DNA of 64,000 nucleotides from UBA2185 sp964564625 (GTDB lineage Bacteria > Desulfobacterota > Syntrophia > Syntrophales > UBA2185). The position numbers were made by a program, and so were the translations under genes. The notes beneath the pieces were generated by a model. It made no database searches and was not told the DNA's origin. It was given only the letters and a program-made list of their open reading frames with translations. Positions within the stretch are counted from its first letter, which is position 1. The number at the start of each line of letters is the position of its first letter. The stretch is taken from contig CAZMBE010000010.1 in NCBI GenBank assembly GCA_964564625.1, forward strand, positions 21,149 to 85,148, in the 5' to 3' direction. Shown piece after piece: positions 46,531-55,846 of this stretch.

Positions 46531-47319
46531 TCACCGCATGTCTTGAGGTGGTGGAGCGAAACTTTCGTTATCCCAGAGCCGGTTGTAGTAACGTCCGTAT
46601 GTCCTTACGCAGTTGATAATGTTCTTCCGGCAAAGATTCTCACGCCACTCATACTTGATCAGGATAGAGTCTGCCGCTCTGTTTTCAGGATCGAATTGGA
46701 CTCTCCGCGAAGGTGAATACTCCTCCCCCCCGAAGCCGGTACCGGCATTTTCCGAAGACTCGGCCCGGGGAGAGGGAGCTGCTTTCCCCATGGCGCCATC
46801 CTGCGCGCGCTTCTCACGACCTGAGTAACAAAGACCTGGCGACGGTTCATAGCGTCTGATTTCCGGATAGACAGTCACAACAATTACCCCCATGGCAGAC
46901 TGATCCCCGAAGGCAGCTGCATATGAATCAGGAACATCAGTGAAGTAAAACCGGTTGACGCGATTCTGTCCTGTTCGCCAGCCGGAAAAATCGTTCGTGA
47001 CATAGGGATCGAGGATGTACATTCTTTCCGTGTTCCTGAGCCACGACTTCTGCCCAGAGATGATATTCCTGCCATCAACCGCAACAACCACGCCTACTCT
47101 TCTGTTGAGGTTGTTTTTTACTACAATCCGGTAATGGTCTCCCTTTACAGCCTCGGCATATACCTTTTTCAAGACATTAGTGCTTTTCACCGTATAGAAG
47201 GGAATCGACCACCCGTTATCGGTGATGACACTGACCTCAACCGCATTGCCCACTATGGCTGCTGATACAGTGTTGACCCAAAGTAATACAACCACGCACA
47301 GCGATAAAAATGTTTTCAT
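46531..47319 (-). CDS. secreted conserved protein of unknown function
   Basis: 262 aa with a Sec signal peptide (ending near VSAA). The conserved core (~20-145) reads VKNNLNRRVGVVVAVDGRNIISG and then YTF-like turns with GWRTG and DQSAMGVIVVTVYPE. The C-terminal part is polar and low in complexity. It is a family seen in other Proteobacteria, with no known function. GAAGGAGGAA precedes the ATG. It starts the minus-strand group. Confidence 0.65.
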   Translation of the reverse strand: MKTFLSLCVVVLLWVNTVSAAIVGNAVEVSVITDNGWSIPFYTVKSTNVLKKVYAEAVKGDHYRIVVKNNLNRRVGVVVAVDGRNIISGQKSWLRNTERMYILDPYVTNDFSGWRTGQNRVNRFYFTDVPDSYAAAFGDQSAMGVIVVTVYPEIRRYEPSPGLCYSGREKRAQDGAMGKAAPSPRAESSENAGTGFGGEEYSPSRRVQFDPENRAADSILIKYEWRENLCRKNIINCVRTYGRYYNRLWDNESFAPPPQDMR

Positions 47320-47610
47320 GACTTCCTCCTTCTGATTATTGGCGTTTGTTTTGCCTTTGGTTAATTAGACAGAAAAAGGAAGAAAAAAGTTCCCAGAGAA
47401 AGTGAAGGTCACTGCCCATATTTTTTGAAGAATTTGCGAAAAGTCAACAAATCCTATGACATCCCTAAAGGCCGTATCACACGATATTTGCTTGGCACAG
47501 TGTAATACGCCGAGGTTCGAAGGGAAGCGCTGAGGGATCAAAGGGTTCAAGGACACTCGAAGACAGTCTCCGGCGGGGAACCATGGATCACTATAAGATG
47601 GTTTTTGAGA

Positions 47611-48090
47611 CTATGCATTGAGAGGAATTCCACCTTCTATTTGAATAATGGCTGTTTTGTTCATGAATAATGTGTGATGGAAATTACCTCTATTATCATG
47701 AGTATTTATCAATACAACAAATGGCGCGAGACTTGTATATCTTAACATATCGTCAAGGTTTCTAAATATCTGCAGATTTACTTTTCCGCTGATTACAAGA
47801 CCATCAATTGTTTTTATAGATATCTCAACATACTCTTTATTCTCAATATAACTCTCCTGATCCGTATGTCTCACATCTCTTGGTGCAGCCCATACAATAA
47901 GATCCTTATTGATAAACACCTTGTCCTTTTTTGTTCCTGAATCATCGATCGTCTTTTCCATTACTATGAAATAGATAGAAGGATCGTTAAAGAGCTCTGA
48001 TAGCCTATTTTTGTCATACAGATACGCGTTTCCATCTAAAATTGTCCCGTCGCATGTTTCTATGGATACATATTCATAGTTTCTTTCCAT
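47611..48090 (-). CDS. protein with two tandem copies of a small domain (DUF6812-like)
   Basis: 159 aa from the ATG at 48090, which has GGAGGG 5-6 bases upstream. The two halves align: YVSIETCDGTILDGNAYLYD and YVEISIKTIDGLVISGKVNL, then FIVMEK or FVVLINTHD, and KVFINKDLIVW or TLFMNKTAIIQ. It is therefore an internal duplication of a ~70-residue beta-rich domain of the kind found in flagellar/chemotaxis-linked DUF6812 proteins. Function unknown. Confidence 0.65.
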   Translation of the reverse strand: MERNYEYVSIETCDGTILDGNAYLYDKNRLSELFNDPSIYFIVMEKTIDDSGTKKDKVFINKDLIVWAAPRDVRHTDQESYIENKEYVEISIKTIDGLVISGKVNLQIFRNLDDMLRYTSLAPFVVLINTHDNRGNFHHTLFMNKTAIIQIEGGIPLNA

Positions 48091-48168
48091 TTTTCCCTCC
48101 TTAGTATAGATAAAAAGTGATGAAACACATTGCAGGGCCCCCATAGCACCTTCAACTCTTAAAGCGCC

Positions 48169-48410
48169 TTAAATGGGTGATGCAGGGTTTTGCATAATGT
48201 CGGACAGCATGTTTTTCTTGCGCTCATCAGAGAGTCTTTTGATGACATGCCTGTTCTGAATGATGATACATCGGCACGGTTGCAGATTTCATGCTGTGGG
48301 AGCAAGGCATGTATCCTGAATGATCGCTTTTTTACGGTTGATAAGGGTACATTCTTGTCTTGAAAGTCCCGAACGGAACGCCTGTGTAATAATAATGTTC
48401 TGAAGTCCAT
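48169..48410 (-). pseudogene. fossil N-terminus of a nitroreductase
   Basis: MDFRTLLLHRRSVRDFQDKN opens the frame as in nitroreductases. A 1-base shift in the T-run at 48328-48333 breaks it. In the shifted frame the match resumes with AIIQDTCLAPTA, then a TGA (48289-48291) at a Gly position, then IIIQNRHVIKRLSDERKKNM, and ends at a stop at 48169. The remaining C-terminal half is absent. Confidence 0.75.
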
Positions 48411-48905
48411 ACCCAGCCTCCTGAAAAGTGAATTGCGGCAAAAGGCTTAAGGCTTCAGGTCTGTTCTAAAGTTGAAAGATAATTCTTTCGATACAACCCA
48501 TCTCGTCTGGCGATAACTATAACATATTTGCGAATATCTGATTAATGTATTTTTTTGAAAAAAGGCATTACACAGATAAAACCTGATAACGACCACACTG
48601 TCGTTGTGGGCAATCGGTTCTTTGCTTCATATCGATAGTACGGATTCTCCAAGAAAGATCAAAAAACAGAAATTACTGGCCTGGCCACGTTCGGAACGCA
48701 AAGTCATACATCCCGAATATTTTCTTCGCAGTGGATTTCCTATATAAATCGTGATAATTTAGAACAAATATGCAATATAAGTGATCAAAATTGCAACCCA
48801 TTAAACCTGAATGAGAACATTGAGGACTGATTATTGAAGTCTTGTTTCTTGAGGGCGTTAGAATTTCGTATCTATTCATGGTTACATCCGAATAAGGAGA
48901 TGCTT
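48411..48905. other. intergenic region with repeat copy B
   Basis: No gene seen. It includes the repeat copy B (48734-48838) and the leader of the lipoprotein gene. Confidence 0.5.
48734..48838. repeat. copy B of the short intergenic repeat
   Basis: It shares GATTTC, ATCGTGATA and the right end GACTGATTATTGAA with 22715-22815, at nearly the same spacing (105 against 101 bases). Confidence 0.35.
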
Positions 48906-49811
48906 ATGAAAAGATTTTTTTATTCTTTCCTGGCGATAGTGATGGTTGCTTTTTTGTGCGGCTGTATTCAAGATACCACTGTCATACACATAAAGCCGGA
49001 TGGCACCGGAACCATTGAAGAGACCACCCTTTTTTCCAACAGCATGCTTGAACTCATGGAATCACTGTCAGCCGGCATGGTCGGTATTGAGCATCAGAAA
49101 AGTGATCAAGAAAATAAAGAAGCCGCCAAAGGTGACTCAACAAAAGAAAAAGAGAAAACCCGCGATGATGTCTTTGCAAAAATGCTCAAGGATGCCGAAA
49201 TGCGCGCCGCAACATTTGGTACCGACGTGAAATTCATATCCGCCAAACCGGTAAAAACGGATAAGGGCAGCGGTTACACTGCCGTATATGCGTTCCAGGA
49301 TATCAGCTTGGTGAAGGTCAACCAGAATCCCGGCAACAAGGTGGATACACACAAAACTGAAAAGAACGATTCAACCCCAAAAGAAGAATTTCTTCGGTTC
49401 ATATTTGTGAAAGGTTCTCCGTCCAGGCTTGTCGTATCATTTCCTACGCAAAAAGATTTAGCAAGTGATAAGCCAGGCATCCCGGAGAGTACCAACGTCG
49501 GCGGAGAAGAATCAAATAAGGAATCAGACAACCAGTCTCTGGAGATGATGAAGAACCTTTTTCAGGACATGAAGCTGAGTATTTCCCTCCGGTTCGAAGG
49601 GACTATCGTAAACACAAATGCTACCTACAGGGATGCATCAACGGTCACTCTCATTGAGATGGATTTCGGCAAGATCATGAATAATCCTGTGTTATTAAAA
49701 AAGCTGAGTGCCGCGAAGCCACAGACCATCGAAGAAACGAAGGCATTATTTAAACGTGTTGAAGGTCTGAAAGTCGAGACAAATAACCCTGTTACTATAG
49801 AATTTAAATAG
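48906..49811 (+). CDS. lipoprotein of unknown function
   Basis: 301 aa from the ATG at 48906, with AAGGAGATG at good spacing. The lipobox FLCGC puts a lipid on Cys near residue 19. It is followed by VIHIKPDGTGTIEETTLF, which is a recurring opening of bacterial lipoproteins, then a charged linker and a helical domain with repeated Lys/Glu. Unknown role; perhaps an envelope sensor. Confidence 0.7.
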   Translation: MKRFFYSFLAIVMVAFLCGCIQDTTVIHIKPDGTGTIEETTLFSNSMLELMESLSAGMVGIEHQKSDQENKEAAKGDSTKEKEKTRDDVFAKMLKDAEMRAATFGTDVKFISAKPVKTDKGSGYTAVYAFQDISLVKVNQNPGNKVDTHKTEKNDSTPKEEFLRFIFVKGSPSRLVVSFPTQKDLASDKPGIPESTNVGGEESNKESDNQSLEMMKNLFQDMKLSISLRFEGTIVNTNATYRDASTVTLIEMDFGKIMNNPVLLKKLSAAKPQTIEETKALFKRVEGLKVETNNPVTIEFK

Positions 49812-50424
49812 CATTTCTATCTGTGTCGTACCATGGAAGACCACGATGATTCCTTCATAAGGTGTATCAGGGAATGTTAGGTTTGCTTTTTTCGTCCCGA
49901 TATGGTATAGAAAATTATACTTGGAAAGGCGTTTCGATAAAGAAACCAGCAGGAGTATGAATATTCTGTCTCAGTTTTTTCACTGTGGGTAGAACATGGA
50001 AATTAAACCACCACATGCTCAAGTCTCTATTACCACTCTTGCTACATACCAGCAATCCATCCAAGTACTGCAACGCACTACCATCCTTTCTTCGCCGGCT
50101 TCCCCTGATAATATTATTGATCATGTTGCAATAGAGACACGCAGACCTTTACCGACACACACAGACATGACCAGATACAATTCTTTACACCATTATCCCC
50201 AAAAGGAAAAAGGAACACTTGTAGATGTCTGGATTTGATATCTGTATCCACATTTCTTCCCGCGTATATTTTTACTATTCTTAACGCAGATATGGAAAGA
50301 ACACTTCCTTCCAGGAACGCTTACAATAAATCGGGTATGCAGAGTCAGGAACTCTTTAAAGAAAGGAGGTCCGTTAGCTGATTGTCTTACAGCTCTTCAT
50401 TGTTCCCGATTATAGGAGTGTCAC
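49812..50424. other. 613-bp intergenic region
   Basis: An 80-codon frame at 49996 has no ribosome site. A strong AAAGGAGGTCC at about 50362 is not followed by a good start codon in range. No recognisable repeat or terminator. Confidence 0.4.
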
Positions 50425-53376
50425 ATGGGTCGCACCAGCAAAATAATCCTCTTCTTGTTAGGCTTCCTCGCGGTTATCATGATTGCCGCGTATTTTGTTC
50501 TCCCCCCTGTTCTCAAATCATTCCTTGTGAAGACGCTCGCAGAAAATGTGCACCGGGAGGTGGCGCTGAAAGAGATATCCGTAAATCCCCTGAGGCTCAC
50601 GGTGACACTGGAATCACTCCAGATTAAAGACAGGGGGGGCAACGACAATTTTGTCTCCTTCGAAAAGCTTTTTCTCAACATCGACACGTTCTCTCTCTTC
50701 CGACGGGCCCTGATCCTGAAGGAAATCTCCCTGACAAACCCCTTTATCAGAATAACACGGCATAAAGACGGCTCTTACAACTTTTCCGATCTGATCCCAA
50801 AAGAGGAGAAGAAAGAGGACAAGCCATCGCCGCCCCTGGAATTTTCCCTGAATAACATCCGGATAGAAAACGGCGGCATTGATTTTGTCGACGGTCCTGT
50901 CGGCACGACACATACCGTCCGCGATATGCATATCGCCATCCCTTTCATCTCGAACATTTCCGAGTACGTAGACACTTCAGTGCAGCCCCGGTTCACCGCG
51001 ACGATCAACGGCGACCCGTACTCCCTGGAGGGTAAAACGAAGATCTTCAAGGACAGCCGCGAGACGATCTTTAACATCACAATTGAAGATCTGGACATCC
51101 CCTTCTACCTCGCGTACATCCCACACGATTTGAATATTTCCGTGCCCTCGGGAAAACTTGACGTGAAGTCGACGATCAGCTTTTCCATGGCGTCCGATCG
51201 GCACCCCACAATCTCGGTTGCAGGAAATGTGGCGTTGAGGGACTTCATTCTCCGGGACCGGAAAAAGAATAACGTCGCGGGATTCAAGCGTCTCGACGTG
51301 GTGATGACAGCCCTGGAGCCCCTTCAGTCAAAATTCCATTTTGCGAAGATCGCGATCGAATCCCCTGAAGTGGATGTGCGCCGGGGGAAAGACGGGACGA
51401 TCAACCTGCTGACATTAGTGCCGCCAAAAAAGGAGGAAGAGAAACCAGCTAAGCCAGAGCCAAAATCTGCAGATACAAAGCTGCCGACGCTGATCCTTGA
51501 TGATTTCGATCTTAAGGGCGGGAAGATCGCCTATCGGGACGAGATGCCGCAGAAAGCGATCATCTCCCTTATACAGGACATACACGTAAAGGGTGAAAAG
51601 ATCTCCACAGTGAAGGACAGCCAGGGGAAAATTTCTGTTTTGATGGACCTCAATAAAGGCAGGGGATCCATTGCCATCAGCGGACCTGTGGGTCTCAACC
51701 CCGTGTTCGCCAATCTCGATGTCGACCTGAAGAAGATACGGGTCCGGCCCTTTCAGGAGTATTTCACGGAAAATTTTCGCGTCAACTTCACCAATGGTGA
51801 CATATCCATCAAGGGGAAGGTATCAGCGAGCAAGGCTCCGGAAAAAGACCTGTCGATCAATTACAATGGAAATGTTCTCCTTGCAAACTTTGCAACGGTG
51901 GATAAGATCAATAGCGAAGATTTCCTGAGATTCAAATCCCTGTACGTGAAAAGCCTGAGTGCCGGCTACAATCCCCTCTACGTCCGGATCAAAGACATTT
52001 CGTTCACCGATTTCTACATACGAATCATCGTCAATGACGACGGCACACTGAACCTGCAGAATGTGGCCAAACCGGAAGAATCTCCCAAGGAGGAATCGGC
52101 CGAGACGAAACCCGCGTCGCCGAAAAAACAGGACAGGGCGCAGCCGGAAGAGAAAAAGGAATACGCAGGAGACATCTTGGCTAAAAACATCGAGATAAAC
52201 CGTGTCTCGCTCCAGAACGGCACTATCGCGTTTGACGATCATCGCATAAAACCCAACTATTCGTCGACGCTCACGGAACTCACGGGGAGAATGACCGGTG
52301 TCACCTCAATCACAACCAAACCCGCAGACGTGGACATCCGGGGGAAGATAGGGCGGCACATACCCATTGAGATCACCGGGAAGATCCACCCCTTCATGTC
52401 CAATCTTTTCATGGATCTCAAGGCATCACTGAGAGACTTCAACCTGAGCCCCCTTACACCCTATTCAGGCACGTACGCGGGGTATAAGATCGAAAAAGGG
52501 TCCCTTTCCTTCGACCTCTCGTACCTGATTGCTGATAAGAAACTCGACGCGGAAAACAAGGTGGTCATCGACCAGCTCACCCTGGGCGACCGGGTGGAAA
52601 GCCCCAAGGCCACCAAGCTGCCCGTGGGTCTGGGCATCACTCTTCTCCGGGACAGCGACGGCAAGATCAACCTGAATATTCCCGTGACGGGCCGTATCGA
52701 CGACCCGGAATTCAGCGTCTGGCGAATCGTCCTGCAGGTCATCGTTAACCTTCTCACAAAGGTGGCCACGGCTCCCTTTGCTCTGCTGGGTTCACTCTTC
52801 GGCGGCGGTGAGGAGCTGAGTTACATTGAATTTGATTACGGCTCGTCTGATATCTCGGAACAGAATATGAAAAAGGTAGAAACACTGGTGAAGGCCCTGA
52901 AGGCAAAACCGGCCCTCAAGCTCGACATTGTCGGCGGTGTTGATATGGAGCGGGACCGCGAAGGGCTCATCCGTGACCAGTTCCAGAGAAAACTCAAGGC
53001 CCGGAAGCTCCATGATCTGAACCGGAAAGGCGAGAAGGTGGAGTCCATCGACGAGATCACCATCGAACCGCAGGATTACGATAGGTACCTGAAGAAGGCC
53101 TACAGTGCTGAAAAGTTTCCGAAACCGCGAAACATCCTCGGTATGGAAAAAGGACTGCCAAACGAGGAGATGGAAAAGCTCATGATGACCCACATTGTAA
53201 TCAAGGAAGACGATCTTCGCCTGCTGGCCATGAGGCGTGCCGAAACGGTAAAGGATACACTCCTGGAGGAAGGGGAATTTGATTCGGGAATGGTTTTTAT
53301 CGTTGAGCCGAAGACGCTTACGCCTGAAAAAAAAGAAAAGGTAGCTGACAGCAGGGTCGACTTCCTGTTGAAATAG
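50425..53376 (+). CDS. large DUF748/AsmA-like envelope protein
   Basis: 983 aa. One N-terminal membrane helix (~6-27) precedes AsmA-like repeats (VNPLRLTVTLESLQIKD, FSLNNIRIENGGIDFVDG, LDDFDLKGGKIAYRD) that make up the DUF748 family. A charged low-complexity patch is near residues 330-350 and 545-575. The C-terminal part (~790-980) resembles an OmpA-like peptidoglycan-binding segment (YIEFDYGSSDISEQNMKK). It likely bridges membrane and cell wall or conducts lipids. AGGAG precedes the ATG. Confidence 0.85.
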   Translation: MGRTSKIILFLLGFLAVIMIAAYFVLPPVLKSFLVKTLAENVHREVALKEISVNPLRLTVTLESLQIKDRGGNDNFVSFEKLFLNIDTFSLFRRALILKEISLTNPFIRITRHKDGSYNFSDLIPKEEKKEDKPSPPLEFSLNNIRIENGGIDFVDGPVGTTHTVRDMHIAIPFISNISEYVDTSVQPRFTATINGDPYSLEGKTKIFKDSRETIFNITIEDLDIPFYLAYIPHDLNISVPSGKLDVKSTISFSMASDRHPTISVAGNVALRDFILRDRKKNNVAGFKRLDVVMTALEPLQSKFHFAKIAIESPEVDVRRGKDGTINLLTLVPPKKEEEKPAKPEPKSADTKLPTLILDDFDLKGGKIAYRDEMPQKAIISLIQDIHVKGEKISTVKDSQGKISVLMDLNKGRGSIAISGPVGLNPVFANLDVDLKKIRVRPFQEYFTENFRVNFTNGDISIKGKVSASKAPEKDLSINYNGNVLLANFATVDKINSEDFLRFKSLYVKSLSAGYNPLYVRIKDISFTDFYIRIIVNDDGTLNLQNVAKPEESPKEESAETKPASPKKQDRAQPEEKKEYAGDILAKNIEINRVSLQNGTIAFDDHRIKPNYSSTLTELTGRMTGVTSITTKPADVDIRGKIGRHIPIEITGKIHPFMSNLFMDLKASLRDFNLSPLTPYSGTYAGYKIEKGSLSFDLSYLIADKKLDAENKVVIDQLTLGDRVESPKATKLPVGLGITLLRDSDGKINLNIPVTGRIDDPEFSVWRIVLQVIVNLLTKVATAPFALLGSLFGGGEELSYIEFDYGSSDISEQNMKKVETLVKALKAKPALKLDIVGGVDMERDREGLIRDQFQRKLKARKLHDLNRKGEKVESIDEITIEPQDYDRYLKKAYSAEKFPKPRNILGMEKGLPNEEMEKLMMTHIVIKEDDLRLLAMRRAETVKDTLLEEGEFDSGMVFIVEPKTLTPEKKEKVADSRVDFLLK

Positions 53377-53394
53377 CGTAAATGAATATTTACT

Positions 53395-54258
53395 TCACCC
53401 AGCCCAGCTCACACTATATTCGGTCAGTCGGTCAGGCTTTTCGATGTGAGGCTCCTTGACAACCCATTTGCCTTTCAAACCACACTCATTCGCTGTCAGT
53501 TCAAAATGGCTCATGGCAATGCCCATATCCACGCGCTGTAAATCCGCTAACCGCAAGAGTTTGAAGGTAAGGGTGTTGCCATAGCCCTTGGTCCGCTTCA
53601 TATAGAAATGCCAGGTGTTCCCGTCTTTTACAATTCTCCATGGCTGCTTGTTCGATGCAGACGGTCCAATGCGAACCATAGCAAGCGGCTCAGCATACGC
53701 TTCGGCTTCATCAGAAGGAAGAGGGTCCCCAAACCGCTTCCGGAAGAAGAGGTTATCCCATGGCTGCCTGTTGTCAGCACCCACAAGCTCGCGCATCCTG
53801 CCTTCGAATCTGCCCCTTTCTGCACTATATCCTATTGATGTTACGGCGGGTATAATTTCTGTGTTCGCCGCCGCAATCTTCTTTGCAAAGCGGCTTCTGG
53901 TGAATGTACCTCCCAGCCAGCACGTGCCAAGCCCGATATTCGTCGCATACAGTATGGCGCGCTCCATCAAATAGCCATAATCTTCCAGGTTCTTTTTAGA
54001 GTTCCTCACCGCGCCTATGATAAATCCCGTGGCACCCCTGATGACGCCATACGTTCCCAGTCCTTTCAGGGAGCTTCGATCCTGTTCCGTTGCGGCAACA
54101 AGGTGAAAACGCACCGATGATCCAAGGGGGCCTGTTCCGTTCGAAGACAGGAAATAAGCCAGCCACTGCCGCTTTTCGTCTTCGATGGGTTTTTCAAAAT
54201 ATCTCCGGCAGGAAAAACGCTGCCTGATGACCTCTGTTATGGGTTTACTGTAGAGCAT
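53395..54258 (-). CDS. nitroreductase family protein, TM1586 type
   Basis: 287 aa. It starts with the nitroreductase opening ITEVIRQRFSCRRYFEKPIED, has the flavin-site segment GATGFIIGAV and ATNIGLGTCWLGGTFTRS, and a SNKQPWRIVKDGNTWHFYMKR half typical of TM1586-type enzymes with two fused lobes. It is an FMN-dependent reductase; the substrate is unknown. It faces the DUF748 gene tail to tail with 18 bases between. Confidence 0.87.
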   Translation of the reverse strand: MLYSKPITEVIRQRFSCRRYFEKPIEDEKRQWLAYFLSSNGTGPLGSSVRFHLVAATEQDRSSLKGLGTYGVIRGATGFIIGAVRNSKKNLEDYGYLMERAILYATNIGLGTCWLGGTFTRSRFAKKIAAANTEIIPAVTSIGYSAERGRFEGRMRELVGADNRQPWDNLFFRKRFGDPLPSDEAEAYAEPLAMVRIGPSASNKQPWRIVKDGNTWHFYMKRTKGYGNTLTFKLLRLADLQRVDMGIAMSHFELTANECGLKGKWVVKEPHIEKPDRLTEYSVSWAG

Positions 54259-54490
54259 GGTTGTTCTCCTTTTCTTTCACCCACACACAAAAAATAGCCC
54301 GGAAATGGCATTAATATTCAAGATACCGAATTTTGTCAACACAGGATTTTCAGGATGGCGATCTTTATCTGACGAGATTCTCTTTGAAATTTCAGGCCGT
54401 TTTCGTTATCATTTTTATCATCAGGAGAAATAATGCATAGTCCTTACCATTTTTAAGGCCACGCCTTTGAAATAAGGAGCAACATTATCT

Positions 54491-54934
54491 ATGAAATATT
54501 CCGAAGCAAAACAGGGGCGCATCTTTGTGATCAGGCTTGAGGATGGAGACATCATCCATGAGTCCATAGAGCGTTTTGCACGTCAGAAGTCACTGCAGGC
54601 TGCCGTGTTGATCGCCCTCGGCGGTGCAGACGAGGGAAGCACACTGGTTGTCGGGCCCGAAGACGGTCGAGTCTCCCCGGTCTTGCCCATGACGCATATC
54701 CTGGAAAACGTCAATGAAGTCAGTGGTGTGGGGACGATATTTCCCGATGACGAAGGGAATCCGGTCATGCACATGCACATGGCCTGCGGCAGAAAGACAG
54801 AGACAATAACCGGATGCATTCGCCGGGGTGTGCGGGTGTGGCATGTAATGGAAATCATTCTCTTGGAACTTCTGGACACTACCGGCATACGTCTCATGGA
54901 GCCGGCCCTGGGATTTAAGCTTCTGAATCCGTAA
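54491..54934 (+). CDS. PPC/DUF296 domain protein
   Basis: 147 aa. The PPC fold is complete: VIRLEDGDIIHESIERFARQKSLQAAVLIALGGADEG, then HMHMACGRKTETITGCIRRG and WHVMEIILLEL. Bacterial members form trimers with a metal site made by the His-x-His cluster. Whether it binds DNA, as the plant AT-hook relatives do, is unknown. AAGGAG lies 10 bases before the ATG. Confidence 0.88.
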   Translation: MKYSEAKQGRIFVIRLEDGDIIHESIERFARQKSLQAAVLIALGGADEGSTLVVGPEDGRVSPVLPMTHILENVNEVSGVGTIFPDDEGNPVMHMHMACGRKTETITGCIRRGVRVWHVMEIILLELLDTTGIRLMEPALGFKLLNP

Positions 54935-55030
54935 CTCTACAACAAAACATGGAATACATGCGCTCTGCGCAGATCAGCCACACGGGATTTCTCCGCTTGT
55001 GATTTATAAGCACTGACTTGCGGGTCTATT

Positions 55031-55807
55031 CTATTTTCCCTTCCATACGGGTTTCTGTTTTACGAGGAAGGCATGTATACCCTCCTGGGCGTCTTCTGCA
55101 AAGAGGTTGTTTACCATTACTTCATTGCCGAGATTGTAGGCCTGGGTATCAGCCAGGTTTACCTGGGCATAGAAAGCCTGCTTGCCGATCCGGAGCGTGA
55201 GCCCGCTCGCCTCGGCAATCTGCTCCGCCAGTGCTTTGGTTTCCGCCTCCAGCCTGTCCAACGGTACAACCTTGTTGATAAGACCATACTGTTCCGCTTC
55301 TCTCGCGGAGACCATGCGTCCCGTGAAGAGCATTTCCAGAGCGCGTTTTCTTCCCACTGCGCGAACCAGGGGAATTGCCGGAGTCGTGCAGAAGATGCCG
55401 AGTCTGACTCCGGGAGTTGCAAAAAGTGCACCCTCTTCCGCGACGGCAAGATCACACGCAGCCACAAGTTGGCAGCCGGCCGCGGTGGCCACACCATGCA
55501 CCTGGGCGATGAAAGGCTGCGGCATATCCTGTATTTTGTACATGAAGGAGCTGCATGTCTGAAAAATTTCCATGTAATCCGCAAACCCGCCATTCACCAT
55601 TTCCGCGAGATCATGACCGGATGAAAATACCTTGCCCGCCCCCCTGACAATAACTACCTTTACATTACTGTCGACCTTCAGGTTTTCTAAGAGATCGTTA
55701 AGCTCTCTGAGCATAACAAGGGACAGGGCATTCCTTCTTTCCGGATGATTAAGGGTTATTCTTCCAATGCTATTCGTCTGATCAAAGGTGATACACGTAT
55801 AATCCAT
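55031..55807 (-). CDS. crotonase-fold protein, ECHDC3-like
   Basis: 258 aa. The crotonase fold is clear (GRITLNHPERRNALS, SSGHDLAEM). At the catalytic positions HGVATAAGCQLVAACDLA has Gln instead of the first Glu, and FATPGVRLGIF has Gly where the second Glu stands in enoyl-CoA hydratases. This is the pattern of the ECHDC3 group, so classical hydratase activity is unlikely. The oxyanion-hole Gly residues are kept, so it could still bind an acyl-CoA. It follows the MFS gene on the same strand. Confidence 0.85.
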   Translation of the reverse strand: MDYTCITFDQTNSIGRITLNHPERRNALSLVMLRELNDLLENLKVDSNVKVVIVRGAGKVFSSGHDLAEMVNGGFADYMEIFQTCSSFMYKIQDMPQPFIAQVHGVATAAGCQLVAACDLAVAEEGALFATPGVRLGIFCTTPAIPLVRAVGRKRALEMLFTGRMVSAREAEQYGLINKVVPLDRLEAETKALAEQIAEASGLTLRIGKQAFYAQVNLADTQAYNLGNEVMVNNLFAEDAQEGIHAFLVKQKPVWKGK

Positions 55808-55846
55808 ATACTCCCTCCTCTGTTGATATATATGGGTAATGTTACA

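Noticed and set aside
48289..48291. TGA in the nitroreductase fossil as selenocysteine
   Set aside because: The position is normally Gly, the frame is already shifted, and the rest of the gene is gone.
49996..50238. 80-codon ORF before the DUF748 gene
   Set aside because: No ribosome site; low-complexity composition.
50382..50627. 82-codon ORF after AAAGGAGGTCC
   Set aside because: It overlaps the start of the DUF748 gene in another frame and its TTG is too far from the ribosome site.
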